From Jeotgalibaca dankookensis (GTDB taxonomy: Bacteria; Bacillota; Bacilli; Lactobacillales; Aerococcaceae), in assembly GCF_002005405.1 (NCBI RefSeq), contig NZ_CP019728.1, forward strand, positions 992,001-1,056,000: a stretch of DNA of 64,000 bases, given 5' to 3'. The translations under genes were made by a program, and so were the position numbers. The notes beneath the pieces were generated by a model. That model searched no databases, was not told the origin of the DNA, and saw only the letters and a list, made by a program, of their open reading frames with translations. This document shows positions 36,635 to 49,297 of the stretch, one piece after another. Position 1 is the stretch's first letter. Every line of letters starts with the position of its first letter.

Positions 36635-38068
36635 TTAAACTAAACGAAATGTTCCATTGAGTGATTGGTTATAAACCCCACTATCTAACAAATAGTCTTG
36701 CATAGCCTGTACAGCTTTAATATCTAAGTCTCGATGATTTTTGCCGTACTTTTTGGGAACACCTTGATTGGTAACATAGCTAGCTGTATAGGTTTTTTGA
36801 AGATTTATTTCATGGTGACCGATAAATAAATTTTGTATTCGTAAACCTTTAGGATTTTCTACTTTAAAGTAACAGTGTAAACCCAATGCTCGCTTTACAT
36901 ACCCACCCATCTGACTGTAAGGGTCATTGGCATACGTATTTTCTAAGTTTTCTTCCAACATTTCCCATATTTCAGCACCTGTTAATTCTACTCTTGATAT
37001 GGGTGGATTCATGGGAATAATTTGGTAGAGTTCTCTTAAGGTAATATCCCCTTCTACAATAGGAGCGCCATACCGCCAACCATTCGAAAAGGCTACATCT
37101 GTTTTTGTATGATGAAGCATGGCTTCTAATAAAAAATTATCCATAGGGGTTTCTAAATTAAATCCACGGTGCAAAATTGTTTTCGTTTCTCCTACCTTGA
37201 CCGCTAATTTTTGGCGAAAAGGACTGACGGCTTCTTCAATTTTTTCTTTCATAAAAGAATCATCTAAAATGGCTTCCGTTATAGGAATTAACTGGTGATC
37301 GACTTTTTTTATAGTGGAGTCTTCATAGGATAAAGTCAGTTTTCCAATAAAGGATCCTTGTGCACCCGATTGAATAATTGTCGTTTGACCGATCTGAACT
37401 TTTTTAGCAATGCGATTATGAGTATGGCCACTTAAACAAATATCAATTCCTTCTACTTCAGAAATAAGCTTAACGTCTTGAGGAAAACCTAAATGAGATA
37501 AAAGAATAATCGTATCTACACCCTTCCTACGGAGTTCATCCACGTAAGTAGGTAATTCTTGGTTACCCAAAGTAAAATAAATACCTTTACTAAAATGAGC
37601 GGGCATTGTTTTATCCACAATGTTACACGCAATCCCAATAATTCCGATTGTAATTCCATCCACCTCAATAATTCGGTAAGGGTCAAAAACGAGTTTGTTT
37701 GTCTCTTCATCATAAACATTGCCTGCTAGAACCGGATAGTTCAATGCTTGGTTGATTGCTTTTAAATTTTCCGGACCATAGGCAGTGTCCCAATGAAAAG
37801 TCATCGCAGAAAAACTCATATCATTTAAAATAGGAATCATATTCCAACCTTTTGTTGTAACAGCTTCGTAAGTCCCATGAATCGTATCTCCGTTATCGAG
37901 GGCAACGACTGGTCCTTCATTTCGAAATTCTTTTAATAAGGTTTGGATTTTCGCATAGCCACCAGCTTTTTCAATCGTGATGCCCCTATCTGTATAAAAA
38001 AATTCATTGTGCGTTTCTAAATAACTATGGGTATCATTCACTTGAACAATCGTAATTTTTTTAGCCAT
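36635..38068 (-). CDS. Bifunctional metallophosphatase/5'-nucleotidase, second copy
   Basis: A 477-residue paralogue of the protein at 6133-7536. Metal ligands are in QVNDTHSYLETH, ALDNGDTIHGTY, LSHLGF and GHTHNRI; the C-terminal nucleotidase domain (about 290-450) has NGWRYGAPI and GGYVKRALG. It lacks a signal peptide, so it is cytoplasmic. The Asp-box context differs from the first copy (DNGD versus DLGD, and the asparagine-histidine pair is replaced by FHWDT at the usual GNH position), so substrate preference may differ. It is upstream of prs in the same direction, which suggests nucleotide or ribose phosphate turnover. Confidence 0.9.
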   Translation of the reverse strand: MAKKITIVQVNDTHSYLETHNEFFYTDRGITIEKAGGYAKIQTLLKEFRNEGPVVALDNGDTIHGTYEAVTTKGWNMIPILNDMSFSAMTFHWDTAYGPENLKAINQALNYPVLAGNVYDEETNKLVFDPYRIIEVDGITIGIIGIACNIVDKTMPAHFSKGIYFTLGNQELPTYVDELRRKGVDTIILLSHLGFPQDVKLISEVEGIDICLSGHTHNRIAKKVQIGQTTIIQSGAQGSFIGKLTLSYEDSTIKKVDHQLIPITEAILDDSFMKEKIEEAVSPFRQKLAVKVGETKTILHRGFNLETPMDNFLLEAMLHHTKTDVAFSNGWRYGAPIVEGDITLRELYQIIPMNPPISRVELTGAEIWEMLEENLENTYANDPYSQMGGYVKRALGLHCYFKVENPKGLRIQNLFIGHHEINLQKTYTASYVTNQGVPKKYGKNHRDLDIKAVQAMQDYLLDSGVYNQSLNGTFRLV

Positions 38069-38133
38069 TTTTATGCTCCTCTACACTCATTTTATTTCTT
38101 TTACTTTAGCACAAATATGTAGCGGTTACGAAA

Positions 38134-38180
38134 AAATAAAGAACCAAAGAATCCTTAGTCGGATCTTTGGTTCTTTATTT
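38134..38180 (-). terminator. Terminator of the dus gene
   Basis: AAATAAAGAACCAAAGAATCC pairs with GGATCTTTGGTTCTTTATTT around TTAGTC, with one bulge, followed by a T-tract. Confidence 0.92.
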
Positions 38181-38183
38181 GAC

Positions 38184-39182
38184 TCATCTATTTTCTGTAC
38201 CCACGAGGGCGCTTTCTTGTAAATGATTTTTCTCAAAATCAGCTAGAATTTCACGTACTTCGTCGGTTGTTTGTGTCTCCATTAATTGTATGCGAAGTGC
38301 ATTTGCTCCTTTAAATTCACGTAAATAGATTTTGAAAAAGCGACGTAAAGGTTTGAATACGCGCGGTTCTATCACTGAGTACTCATCGAATAAATCAAGA
38401 TGATATCTGAATAAGTCGATTAATTCTTGTGGACTGTGTTCCCTTACTTCCGGTTCAAATGCAAACGGATTGTGGAAGACGCCACGACCAATCATAACAC
38501 CGTCTACACCATATTTTTCTACCAATTCCATTCCCATTTGGTGATTTAAAACATCCCCATTTATGGTCAGTAAAGTTTGTGGCGCGATCTCATCTCGCAA
38601 TTTTTTGATTTCAGGAATTAATTCCCAATGCGCTTCCCCTTGGCTCATTTCTACTTTGGTACGCAAATGAATCGACAGGTTCGCAATATCTTGTTTGAAC
38701 AAATGGGTTAACCAACCACGCCACTCGTTAATGTCCGCATGGCCTAAACGTGTTTTAACACTGACTGGCAGCCCGCCTGCTTTAGCTGCTTGAATTAACT
38801 CTGCGGCGACGTCAGGGCGTTTAATTAAGCCAGCACCTCTTCCATGTTTAAAAACATTTGGTGCCGGGCATCCCATGTTGATATCAATCCCGCGGTAGCC
38901 CATCTCAGCCATACCAATACTCATTTCTCTAAAAAATTCCGGTTTATCTCCCCAAATGTGAGCCACAATAGGCTGTTCATCTTCTGTAAATGTTAAGCGA
39001 CCACGTACACTCTCGTTTCCATCAGGATGGCAATAGCTTTCACTATTGGTAAATTCTGTGAAAAAAACATCAGGACGTGCCGCTTTACTAATCACATGAC
39101 GAAAGACAACATCCGTCACATCCTCCATCGGTGCCAATATAAAAAATGGTCGTTTTAATTCTTGCCAAAAATTATCTTTCAT
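38184..39182 (-). CDS. dus: tRNA-dihydrouridine synthase
   Basis: A flavoenzyme that reduces specific uridines in tRNA. The 332-residue protein starts [20 protein letters not shown], and FMN contacts and catalytic motifs include [20 protein letters not shown] (catalytic Cys in MGCPAP, near residue 100), VSVKTRLGH and [16 protein letters not shown] 39182 follows AAAGGA; an upstream in-frame ATG adds nine unrelated residues. Subtype (DusB or DusC) was not determined. It is a single-gene unit with its own terminator. Confidence 0.93.
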   Translation of the reverse strand: MKDNFWQELKRPFFILAPMEDVTDVVFRHVISKAARPDVFFTEFTNSESYCHPDGNESVRGRLTFTEDEQPIVAHIWGDKPEFFREMSIGMAEMGYRGIDINMGCPAPNVFKHGRGAGLIKRPDVAAELIQAAKAGGLPVSVKTRLGHADINEWRGWLTHLFKQDIANLSIHLRTKVEMSQGEAHWELIPEIKKLRDEIAPQTLLTINGDVLNHQMGMELVEKYGVDGVMIGRGVFHNPFAFEPEVREHSPQELIDLFRYHLDLFDEYSVIEPRVFKPLRRFFKIYLREFKGANALRIQLMETQTTDEVREILADFEKNHLQESALVGTENR

Positions 39183-39326
39183 CTCATATTCCTTTCTTAT
39201 AAAAATCAAAAAGCAGCAAGCGCCGCTCCTTATTCCTTACATATCTATATGTTTAAATAAATTCATTTAGCAATTATGAATAATACCACACTAATATAAA
39301 GGATTAAAGTAACTTGTTTGATAAAT

Positions 39327-39363
39327 AAAAAAATTCTAAGTGATTATAAAATCACTCAGAATT
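39327..39363 (-). terminator. Terminator of the lacI-family gene
   Basis: AATTCTAAGTGAT pairs with ATCACTCAGAATT around TATAAA, with a T-tract on the minus strand. It ends the sugar ABC operon. Confidence 0.9.
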
Positions 39364-39374
39364 CTTATAGGGTA

Positions 39375-40388
39375 CTAACAAGAAGAACGAATAACAATCT
39401 CGTAAGGGATAATACTATGACTGACTGGTTCTTCAGGGTTTTTTATACGTTTAACAAGTTGACTAATCGCTTCTAAGCCCAAATCAAAGATATGAATATC
39501 CACCGATGACAAAGGCGGGTTTGATAAAACCGAAAATATTGTGTTGTTAAAGCTGAGTATGGCAACATCTTCAGGAATACGTAAACCCTCTTCATTTAAA
39601 CTTTGCATCACTCCCATTGCCATTAAATCATCTGTTACAAGAACCGCTGTTGGTAGTTCCTTTAAAGCTAGTAGCTTTTCAACCGCGTGTTTCCCTCCTT
39701 CGATTAGAAAATCATCAAAAATAATATAATCTTCTTGAATAGGGATATTGGCTTCTTTCAATGCTTGTTTATAACCGGCTAAACGCTTATTGGTTACCAT
39801 TAAGCCATTGACACCACCAATAAAAGCAATTTTTTTATGGTTCAGGTGAATCAAACCCTCTGTTCCTTCTTTTGCCGCTAAACAATTATCGTTGTCTACA
39901 TAGGTAATATGATCCGGTTTACTAGTAGGTTGACCTACTAAAACAAAAGGAATATTTTGTTCTAGTAGATAATCAATGATAGGATCGTCCTGTCTGGAGT
40001 ACAAGAGAATAAGCCCATCCACTCGTTTCCCTTGAACCATTTGAACCACATCGTTCAAAATCTCTTCTTCTGTTTTACCAGTCGTTAATTGGATGCCGAA
40101 TTTTTCGTCATGTGCGCCTTCACTGATGGCACGTAGGACTTCCGTAAAGAATGGATTTTGAAAGGCAGTATCCCCAGAACTTGGAAAAACTACACCAATA
40201 ACACTGGTGCTCTGATTCACTAAACTACGTGCAATAAAATTAGGATGGTATCCCAGTTCTTTCATAGCTAACCGCACTTTTTCTTTAGTTTTTTGACTAA
40301 TTCTCGGGTTATCCGAAATTACGCGTGAAACAGTTGAAGGAGAAACATTGGTAGCGTCTGCTACGTCTCGAATAGTAACTGCCATCAA
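39375..40388 (-). CDS. LacI family transcriptional regulator
   Basis: A 337-residue repressor. The N-terminal HTH (about residues 4-25: TIRDVADATNVSPSTVSRVI) and hinge helix are followed by a periplasmic-binding-like effector domain (60-335). SRVI is typical of the MalR-like branch. It is the last gene of the sugar ABC operon, 3 bp after the permease stop, so it most likely controls that operon. A 12-bp GCAA...TTGC palindrome 165 bp upstream of the binding-protein gene is the likely operator. ATG 40388 or 40385 could both serve as start (MMAVT). Confidence 0.93.
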   Translation of the reverse strand: MMAVTIRDVADATNVSPSTVSRVISDNPRISQKTKEKVRLAMKELGYHPNFIARSLVNQSTSVIGVVFPSSGDTAFQNPFFTEVLRAISEGAHDEKFGIQLTTGKTEEEILNDVVQMVQGKRVDGLILLYSRQDDPIIDYLLEQNIPFVLVGQPTSKPDHITYVDNDNCLAAKEGTEGLIHLNHKKIAFIGGVNGLMVTNKRLAGYKQALKEANIPIQEDYIIFDDFLIEGGKHAVEKLLALKELPTAVLVTDDLMAMGVMQSLNEEGLRIPEDVAILSFNNTIFSVLSNPPLSSVDIHIFDLGLEAISQLVKRIKNPEEPVSHSIIPYEIVIRSSC

Positions 40389-40391
40389 AAA

Positions 40392-41231
40392 TCACCCTTT
40401 CACAGCACCAGAACTGATACTCTTAATGATGTGTTTTTGACTGGACAAGTAGAAAATGACTACCGGAATGATTGCGAGTACGAGTAAGGCCATCAAAGCA
40501 CCATAGTCAGTATTTCCGTATGATCCTTGTAGGTATTGGATTGCTACTGGAATTGTCTTATACTCTGTACCCAGCAAGAGATAAGGAAGCAAATAGTCAT
40601 TCCAAATCCACATCGCATTTAAAATCGCAACGGTAATAACGGTTGGTTTTAAAATTGGTAAGACGACTAAGAAGAAAGTACGAATCGGTCCACAACCATC
40701 GATAATCGCTGCTTCTTCGATTTCTTTCGGCACAGATTTGATAAACCCTGTAAAGACAAAAACCGATAAACCAGAACCAAAGCCTAGATATACAAAAATG
40801 ATTCCAAGCGGATTATCAAGGTGTAACTGATTTGAGAACCAAGTTAAAGTGAACATAACCATTTGGAAAGGAACAATCATCGAGAAAACAAACAAATAGT
40901 AAAGCGATGTTGTAAATTTATTTTTGACCCGGACGATAAACCAAGCAGTCATAGATGTTAATAAGACGATGGTTCCAACGGAAAAAACAGTTATAAAAAT
41001 GGAGTAAGCAAATGCTTGCCAGAAATCAACGGTTTCAATTCCTCTGATATAGTTTTCAAACCCTACAAAGGTTTGGGCGTTTGGCAATGAGAAAAGGTCT
41101 TCACTAATATATAGTTTTCCTTTAAAAGAGTTTATAGCAATCAAAAATATCGGTGCTAAAAACAAGAGTGCCAAAAAGAATAAGACGATAAACCAGATAA
41201 TATTACTACGTTTTTTTAGTTTTGTTTCCAT
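40392..41231 (-). CDS. Carbohydrate ABC transporter permease (MalG/MsmG type)
   Basis: A 279-residue membrane permease with six predicted helices. The EAA loop EIEEAAIIDGCGPIRTFFLV near residues 163-182 contacts the ATPase. No ATPase gene is in the operon, so a shared MsmK-like ATPase elsewhere is expected. ATG 41231 overlaps the last base of the upstream permease stop. Family CUT1 importers carry oligosaccharides or glycosides; the exact sugar is not apparent. Confidence 0.93.
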   Translation of the reverse strand: METKLKKRSNIIWFIVLFFLALLFLAPIFLIAINSFKGKLYISEDLFSLPNAQTFVGFENYIRGIETVDFWQAFAYSIFITVFSVGTIVLLTSMTAWFIVRVKNKFTTSLYYLFVFSMIVPFQMVMFTLTWFSNQLHLDNPLGIIFVYLGFGSGLSVFVFTGFIKSVPKEIEEAAIIDGCGPIRTFFLVVLPILKPTVITVAILNAMWIWNDYLLPYLLLGTEYKTIPVAIQYLQGSYGNTDYGALMALLVLAIIPVVIFYLSSQKHIIKSISSGAVKG

Positions 41232-42073
41232 TAATTTTCGACCTCCCGACTACGAGTCAGATACACTTGCGTGATGGATATAATTCCCACAATAATAAAG
41301 AAGATAACAGCTTTGGCTTGTCCAACGCCTTCCCAGCCCATACGACCATAGAAGGTCTTATAGATATTCAAAGCTACCATGGTAGTCTGTTCTGCTGGAG
41401 CACCATTTGTTAAAGCCAAGTTTTGGTCAAAGAGTTTAAAGGAGTTGGTCAAGGTTAAGAACAAGTTAATCGTTGCGGATGGAAGGACGAGTGGCAAAAT
41501 AATACTTTTTAAGGTTTGAAATTTGCTGGCACCATCAATTTTAGCAGCTTCTAGTAAATCATTTGAAATGTTTTGAATACCGGATATATAAATAACCATC
41601 ATGTACCCAATCATTTGCCAGTTCATCATAACAACGAGTCCCCAGAAACCGTAATCCGGATTATAAGTAATAGTTACTCCAAAACCATAAAGAATAGTAT
41701 TAATGATAGCTAACCAAACATAACCCAGAACAATCCCACCAATAAGGTTAGGCATAAAGAAAACGGTTCGATAAAGCTTGGTGCCTTTGATAGTACCTGT
41801 TAAAAGGAGTGCCAGTAAGAACGCTAACACGTTAACAGAGATAACAGAGACAACCGTAAATTTAACTGTAAACCACAACGCACTCATAAAACTAGGATCT
41901 GCAAAAGCTTTGCGGTAGTTCTCAAACCCTACCCAAGAAGCATCCACAACCGTTTTAAATTCAGTAAATGATAAATAAAGGCCTAACAAGAAAGGGATTA
42001 AGAAAGCTAATACAAAGGCAATGAGTGTCGGCCCGACAAAAATTGGAAAATATTTTTTTAGTGACTTATGCAA
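41231..42073 (-). CDS. Carbohydrate ABC transporter permease (MalF/MsmF type)
   Basis: A 280-residue six-helix permease. The EAA loop NDLLEAAKIDGASKFQTLKS near residues 172-191 is conserved. It is the first permease of the operon, about 110 bp after the binding-protein gene. A stem-loop sits in that gap and may lower read-through. Its stop overlaps the next start by one base. Confidence 0.93.
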   Translation of the reverse strand: MHKSLKKYFPIFVGPTLIAFVLAFLIPFLLGLYLSFTEFKTVVDASWVGFENYRKAFADPSFMSALWFTVKFTVVSVISVNVLAFLLALLLTGTIKGTKLYRTVFFMPNLIGGIVLGYVWLAIINTILYGFGVTITYNPDYGFWGLVVMMNWQMIGYMMVIYISGIQNISNDLLEAAKIDGASKFQTLKSIILPLVLPSATINLFLTLTNSFKLFDQNLALTNGAPAEQTTMVALNIYKTFYGRMGWEGVGQAKAVIFFIIVGIISITQVYLTRSREVEN

Positions 42074-42125
42074 GATAATTCCCTCCTATACAAAACAAGC
42101 TAAACATGTGACTGCCTTATAATAA

Positions 42126-42161
42126 GATTAGTCCTCCCAGATATATCTAAGAAGACTAATC
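42126..42161 (-). terminator. Stem-loop between binding-protein and permease genes
   Basis: GATTAGTC pairs with GACTAATC, and the loop has the palindrome AGATATATCT. No long T-tract follows, so it is likely an attenuator or mRNA-stabilising hairpin favouring the binding protein. Confidence 0.7.
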
Positions 42162-42184
42162 AAAAAGGCTATTTAATTAATCGT

Positions 42185-43546
42185 TTATTGTGCAAATGAA
42201 GCTTCTCTTGCCCATGACTCAACCATGGTATCTTTTACTTCTTCCCATGAAGTTTGACCTTGTGCATACATCAATAGTGCATTACCAAAATCATTCTTAA
42301 ATGTTTCACTTGGGAAGGTTGTAAATGTCCAAGGAATATTTGTTTTAGAATCATCAGCCATATAGCTTAAGATATCTTGTGCCAATGGATCTTCTGGATA
42401 TTCGTCGTCGCCAAAGGTACTAAATGTTGGAATAAATCCGAATTCATTCACAACATAGTCTTTTCCTTCGTCTGAGTTATACATCCATTCTACAAAGTCT
42501 AGAGATGCTTGGATATCTGCTTCGTCAGCTTTATTGTTAATTGCTAAGAAGTTTTCAGTCCCAACCGCTAACCCTTGATCTTCTTCACCTTCAACACCTG
42601 TATAGATTGGCATGAATTTCACGTCTTCTTCATTTACAACGTTTCCTTCTGTACCTTCAATTTGACCCCAGCCCCAGTTACCATTTTGAACCATTGCAGA
42701 TTGTCCAAGAGCAAATTCTGTCATAGAGTCTGTTGTTGTTTTACTACCTAATAAATTTGGTTCGGTTGTAGAATTGTTAAGGTATAAGTCGAAGATATTT
42801 TGGAATTCATCTGAATAAGTAAATTCAAGGTCATCCAAAGCTTTTACATCTTTGTCTTGATATTCATAGTGGATTGGCATGTTAGCCAAGTGCGTTTGCC
42901 ATCTCCATTGCTCACCAGACGCAAGTGATGTAGATGAGAAGACACCTTGAATGCCGAGTTCGTCTTTAAGCGTTGTCATATCTTCTGTTACTTCTTTTAG
43001 CGCTTCAAAATTATTAATTTCTTCCATAGAGTTGTAATCAGTAGTTTTATTATCAGAGGCAAAGTAATCTTCCATAATTGCTTCGTTATAAATAATACCA
43101 TAGCCTTCTACTGTTACAGGAACACCGTAAACGCCATCATCTTCGCCAGTGATTGCTAATTCTTTATCTGTTAACCAATCGTAAACCTCTGTATCAGATA
43201 GATCCATTGTATAGTCTTTCCAGTTTTCATAACCAATTGGTCCATTAATGAAGAAAACAGTTGGTGGTGCTGATTTAGCAATTTCAGATTTAAGCGTTTG
43301 CTCGTACGTTCCACCTGCTGCTGTAACCATCTTAACTTCGACACCTGTTTCGTCAGTATATTGTGCTGCTAACTCTTCAATTTTGTCAGCAATTTCAGGT
43401 TTAAAGTTTAAATAATAAACAGATCCATCAGCAGTAGAAGCTGTTTCGCCACTTCCAACTGTTTCATTTTCAGCATCTCCAGCACATGCTGCTAGTAATG
43501 TCATAGCACCAACAGTGGTTAATAAAGTTAGGAATTTTTTATTCAT
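42185..43546 (-). CDS. Sugar ABC transporter substrate-binding lipoprotein
   Basis: A 453-residue lipoprotein with lipobox TLLAACAGDA (Cys about residue 21). The mature part is a family-1 extracellular solute-binding protein (PTVFFINGPIGYENW, FALGQSAMVQNGNWGW, and the C-terminal tail EVKDTMVESWARE). It captures a sugar or oligosaccharide outside the membrane and hands it to the permeases at 41231 and 40392. The operon has no glycoside hydrolase, so the substrate remains open. Start ATG 43546 follows GGGAGCG. Confidence 0.94.
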   Translation of the reverse strand: MNKKFLTLLTTVGAMTLLAACAGDAENETVGSGETASTADGSVYYLNFKPEIADKIEELAAQYTDETGVEVKMVTAAGGTYEQTLKSEIAKSAPPTVFFINGPIGYENWKDYTMDLSDTEVYDWLTDKELAITGEDDGVYGVPVTVEGYGIIYNEAIMEDYFASDNKTTDYNSMEEINNFEALKEVTEDMTTLKDELGIQGVFSSTSLASGEQWRWQTHLANMPIHYEYQDKDVKALDDLEFTYSDEFQNIFDLYLNNSTTEPNLLGSKTTTDSMTEFALGQSAMVQNGNWGWGQIEGTEGNVVNEEDVKFMPIYTGVEGEEDQGLAVGTENFLAINNKADEADIQASLDFVEWMYNSDEGKDYVVNEFGFIPTFSTFGDDEYPEDPLAQDILSYMADDSKTNIPWTFTTFPSETFKNDFGNALLMYAQGQTSWEEVKDTMVESWAREASFAQ

Positions 43547-43922
43547 TCAATATCGCTCCCATTCATATGTTTTTTATTTTAAATAAGATAAAAACAAATC
43601 TTTTATACTTGATTGTCCGATCGCTCTTTACAACCTCCCTCTCTTTTTGTGTATACCAGTAGCGACGTATATTCTTTGTAATCGATTTCATAGTTACCTG
43701 AAAAATTTGAGCAAGCGTTTGCACTACACCCATAGAATAGCATGTTTTATTTTATTGAGCAACTACATTTAGATTAGAATTTTATCATTTAGTAGAAACT
43801 CGCCTTACTGTAAGAATAAAGCCGCCACAGAAATTTGTGTTCATTTGTTATTATTTGTGCTTTATTTATGAATAAGTACTTAGTTCATTTGCATATTGTG
43901 CGTTTTTAAATCATTATCAAAC
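43547..43922. other. Intergenic region before the sugar ABC operon (no gene)
   Basis: About 375 bp without a supported ORF. It holds a LacI-type operator at 43711-43722 and GGGAGG-like sequences on the minus strand, but no obvious riboswitch. The length leaves a long 5' leader (over 120 nt) for the binding-protein transcript if the promoter overlaps the operator. Confidence 0.7.
43711..43722 (-). promoter_or_regulatory. LacI/MalR-type operator
   Basis: On the minus strand GCAAACGCTTGC is a near-perfect 12-bp palindrome with the central CG of LacI-family sites. The lacI-family gene at 39375 ends the same operon, so this is its probable target. It overlaps a possible promoter with -35 TTGCTC. 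Confidence 0.75.
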
Positions 43923-43924
43923 AA

Positions 43925-43958
43925 AAGACTCAGAAATATTTTCCTATTTCTGAGTCTT
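43925..43958 (-). terminator. suf operon terminator
   Basis: AAGACTCAGAAATA pairs with TATTTCTGAGTCTT around TTTTCC, with a T-rich tract. It follows the sufB stop at 43969. Confidence 0.92.
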
Positions 43959-43968
43959 ATTTATAAAT

Positions 43969-45359
43969 TTATCCTACTGACCCTTCCATCTCATAAGAGA
44001 TGAGACGGTTTAATTCAACGGCATACTCCATGGGAAGTTCTTTAGTAAAGGGTTCGACAAACCCCATGATAATCATTTCAGTTGCTTCTTCTTCGGAAAG
44101 TCCTCTACTCATTAAATAATAGAGTTGTTCTTCTGATACTTTAGAAACTTTTGCTTCGTGTTCGAGTGAGACATTACCATTATGAATCTCGTTATATGGA
44201 ATGGTATCAGAACTAGATAATTCATCCATAATAATGGTGTCACACTCAATATGGGAAATCGATCCAGCAGAGTTTTTCCCAAACCGTACAAGTCCGCGGT
44301 AGTTAACGGCACCACCATCCCGAGCAATGGATTTTGAAACAATTGATGACGAGGTATTAGGTGCATTATGAATCATTTTAGCCCCTGCATCTTGAATTTG
44401 GTCTTTACCGGCAAAAGCTGCTGATAACATGGTCCCGCGCGCACCACGACCATTTAAATGAATACTTGGGTATTTCATAGTTACTTTCGATCCAATGTTC
44501 CCGTCGATCCATTCCATCGTGGCGTTCTCATAAGCATGGGCACGTTTGGTCACCAGGTTATAGACATTTTTAGACCAGTTTTGAATGGTTGTATAGCGAC
44601 AATAGGCATTTTTTTTAACAATAATTTCAACGATTGCGGCATGCAGGGAGTTAGCTGTATAGGTAGGTGCGGTACATCCTTCAACGTAATGAATACTTGC
44701 GCCTTCATCTACAATAATTAATGTGCGTTCAAATTGACCAGATCCTTCATTGTTCAAACGGAAATAAGTCTGCAAGGGTACATCACAACGAACACCTTTA
44801 GGCACATAAATAAAAGTTCCACCAGACCAAACGGCTGAATTTAGTGCAGCTTGGTAATTATCGGTTGGAGGGACAATCGTTCCAAAATGTTCTTTAAATA
44901 ACTCGGGATACTCTTTTAACGCACTATCCGTGTCCATAAAGACAATTCCTAACTTAGAGAACTCTTCCTTCATATTGTGATAAACAGCCTCTGACTCATA
45001 CTGGACCGCTGCTCCTGCTAAGTAAGCACGCTCGGCTTCAGGAACCCCGATTCTTTCGAAGGTATCTTTAATTTCTTGAGGGACATCATTCCAACTGCGG
45101 GCTACTTGGTCGGTAGCAGTTTGATAATAAGTAATATCATCAAAATCTAAACCGGATAAATCAGGTCCCCAGTCTGGTTTTTTTGCTCTTTGGTAAGCTT
45201 CAAGAGATTTTAATCGGTAATCCAGCATCCATTGAGGCTCTTCCTTTTTCTTAGATATCTCACGAACAACTGCTTCAGTTAAGCCTTTTCCTGTTGTATA
45301 GAGAATTTCTGCATCATCATGAAAGCCAAATTTGTAATCATCAACGATAGGTACTTCGC

Positions 45360-45363
<4 letters not shown>
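43969..45363 (-). CDS. sufB: Fe-S cluster scaffold subunit SufB
   Basis: With SufC and SufD it forms the scaffold on which Fe-S clusters are built. The 464-residue protein has the SufB landmarks [36 protein letters not shown] and [20 protein letters not shown], with the C-terminal [20 protein letters not shown]. It is the last gene of the sufCDSUB operon and overlaps the sufU stop by 4 bp. Full-length and intact. Confidence 0.97.
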
Positions 45364-48308
<2,945 letters not shown>

Positions 48309-48319
48309 CTTGTTTCCTC

Positions 48320-49093
48320 CTAATCTTCCATTATTTCAATGTCAAGACCTAACTCGTCTCGAATTCCACGGTAACCTTCTGCTTCTAAACGTTTGGCTAA
48401 ACTAGCATCACCAGACTTCACAATTTTTCCATCCATCATGATATGGACAAAAGTCGGTTCGACATAATTTAATAGGCGTTGATAATGGGTAATAATTAAA
48501 ACACCAAAGTCATCACCAAGCATAGCGTTAATCCCTTTAGAAACCACTTTTAGGGCATCAATATCTAAACCGGAGTCAATCTCATCTAAAAGGGCAAAAG
48601 CTGGTTCAATCATCATTAATTGCAAGATTTCATTCCGTTTTTTCTCGCCACCAGAAAACCCTTCGTTTAAATAGCGCTCAGCCATTTCTTCTGGCATATC
48701 TAATGTCGCCATATGCTTATCTAGTTTTTTAATAAAATCCATGACCGACATTTTATCGTTCTCACCCAAGCGTGCATTAATGGCGGCGCGCATAAACTCG
48801 GCATTGGTAACGCCGGTAATTTCACTAGGATACTGCATAGCGAGGAACAATCCAGCTCGTGCCCGTTCATCTACGGCCATTCCCAAAACATTCTCGCCAT
48901 CCAGTAAAATCTCACCTTGAGTTACTTGGTAACTGGGATGACCCATGATAGCTTGTGAAAGTGTCGATTTACCAGTCCCATTTGGACCCATAATAGCGTG
49001 AATTTCACCGGAATGAATTACCAAATTGACGCCTTTCAAAATTTCTTTATCTTCTATAGAAACATGCAGATTCTTTATTTCCAAAACAGACAT
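48320..49093 (-). CDS. sufC: Fe-S assembly ATPase SufC
   Basis: A 257-residue ABC-type ATPase without membrane partner. Walker A is GPNGTGKSTLSQAIMG near residues 37-52; the signature is GFSGGEKKRNEIL, the SufC-specific form; Walker B is ALLDEIDSGLD. It is the first gene of the suf operon. The leader contains TATAAT on the minus strand near 49175, but I could not place a good -35. Confidence 0.97.
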   Translation of the reverse strand: MSVLEIKNLHVSIEDKEILKGVNLVIHSGEIHAIMGPNGTGKSTLSQAIMGHPSYQVTQGEILLDGENVLGMAVDERARAGLFLAMQYPSEITGVTNAEFMRAAINARLGENDKMSVMDFIKKLDKHMATLDMPEEMAERYLNEGFSGGEKKRNEILQLMMIEPAFALLDEIDSGLDIDALKVVSKGINAMLGDDFGVLIITHYQRLLNYVEPTFVHIMMDGKIVKSGDASLAKRLEAEGYRGIRDELGLDIEIMED

Positions 49094-49297
49094 GTTTATG
49101 CCTCCTTATTTTATCTCGTTACTGACCATCTATAAGCACATAAAACCTTTTATATAAAACGATTTCTATCAATAAATTATACTACTAAAAGTAACACTCA
49201 GGAAGTCTTTAGTCAATGTTAGGAGCCAGTTCAAAAGCTTTCAAAAAGTATAAAAGTATGCGATAATGAAAAAACTATTTTATAGGAGGCGATTACA

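Noticed and set aside
43561-43922. A possible riboswitch in the long gap before the sugar ABC operon
   Set aside because: No conserved aptamer blocks or terminator/antiterminator pair was found; only a LacI-type operator is supported.
49094-49290. A full suf operon promoter
   Set aside because: A TATAAT is present on the minus strand, but no -35 at an acceptable distance could be placed, so I list no promoter.
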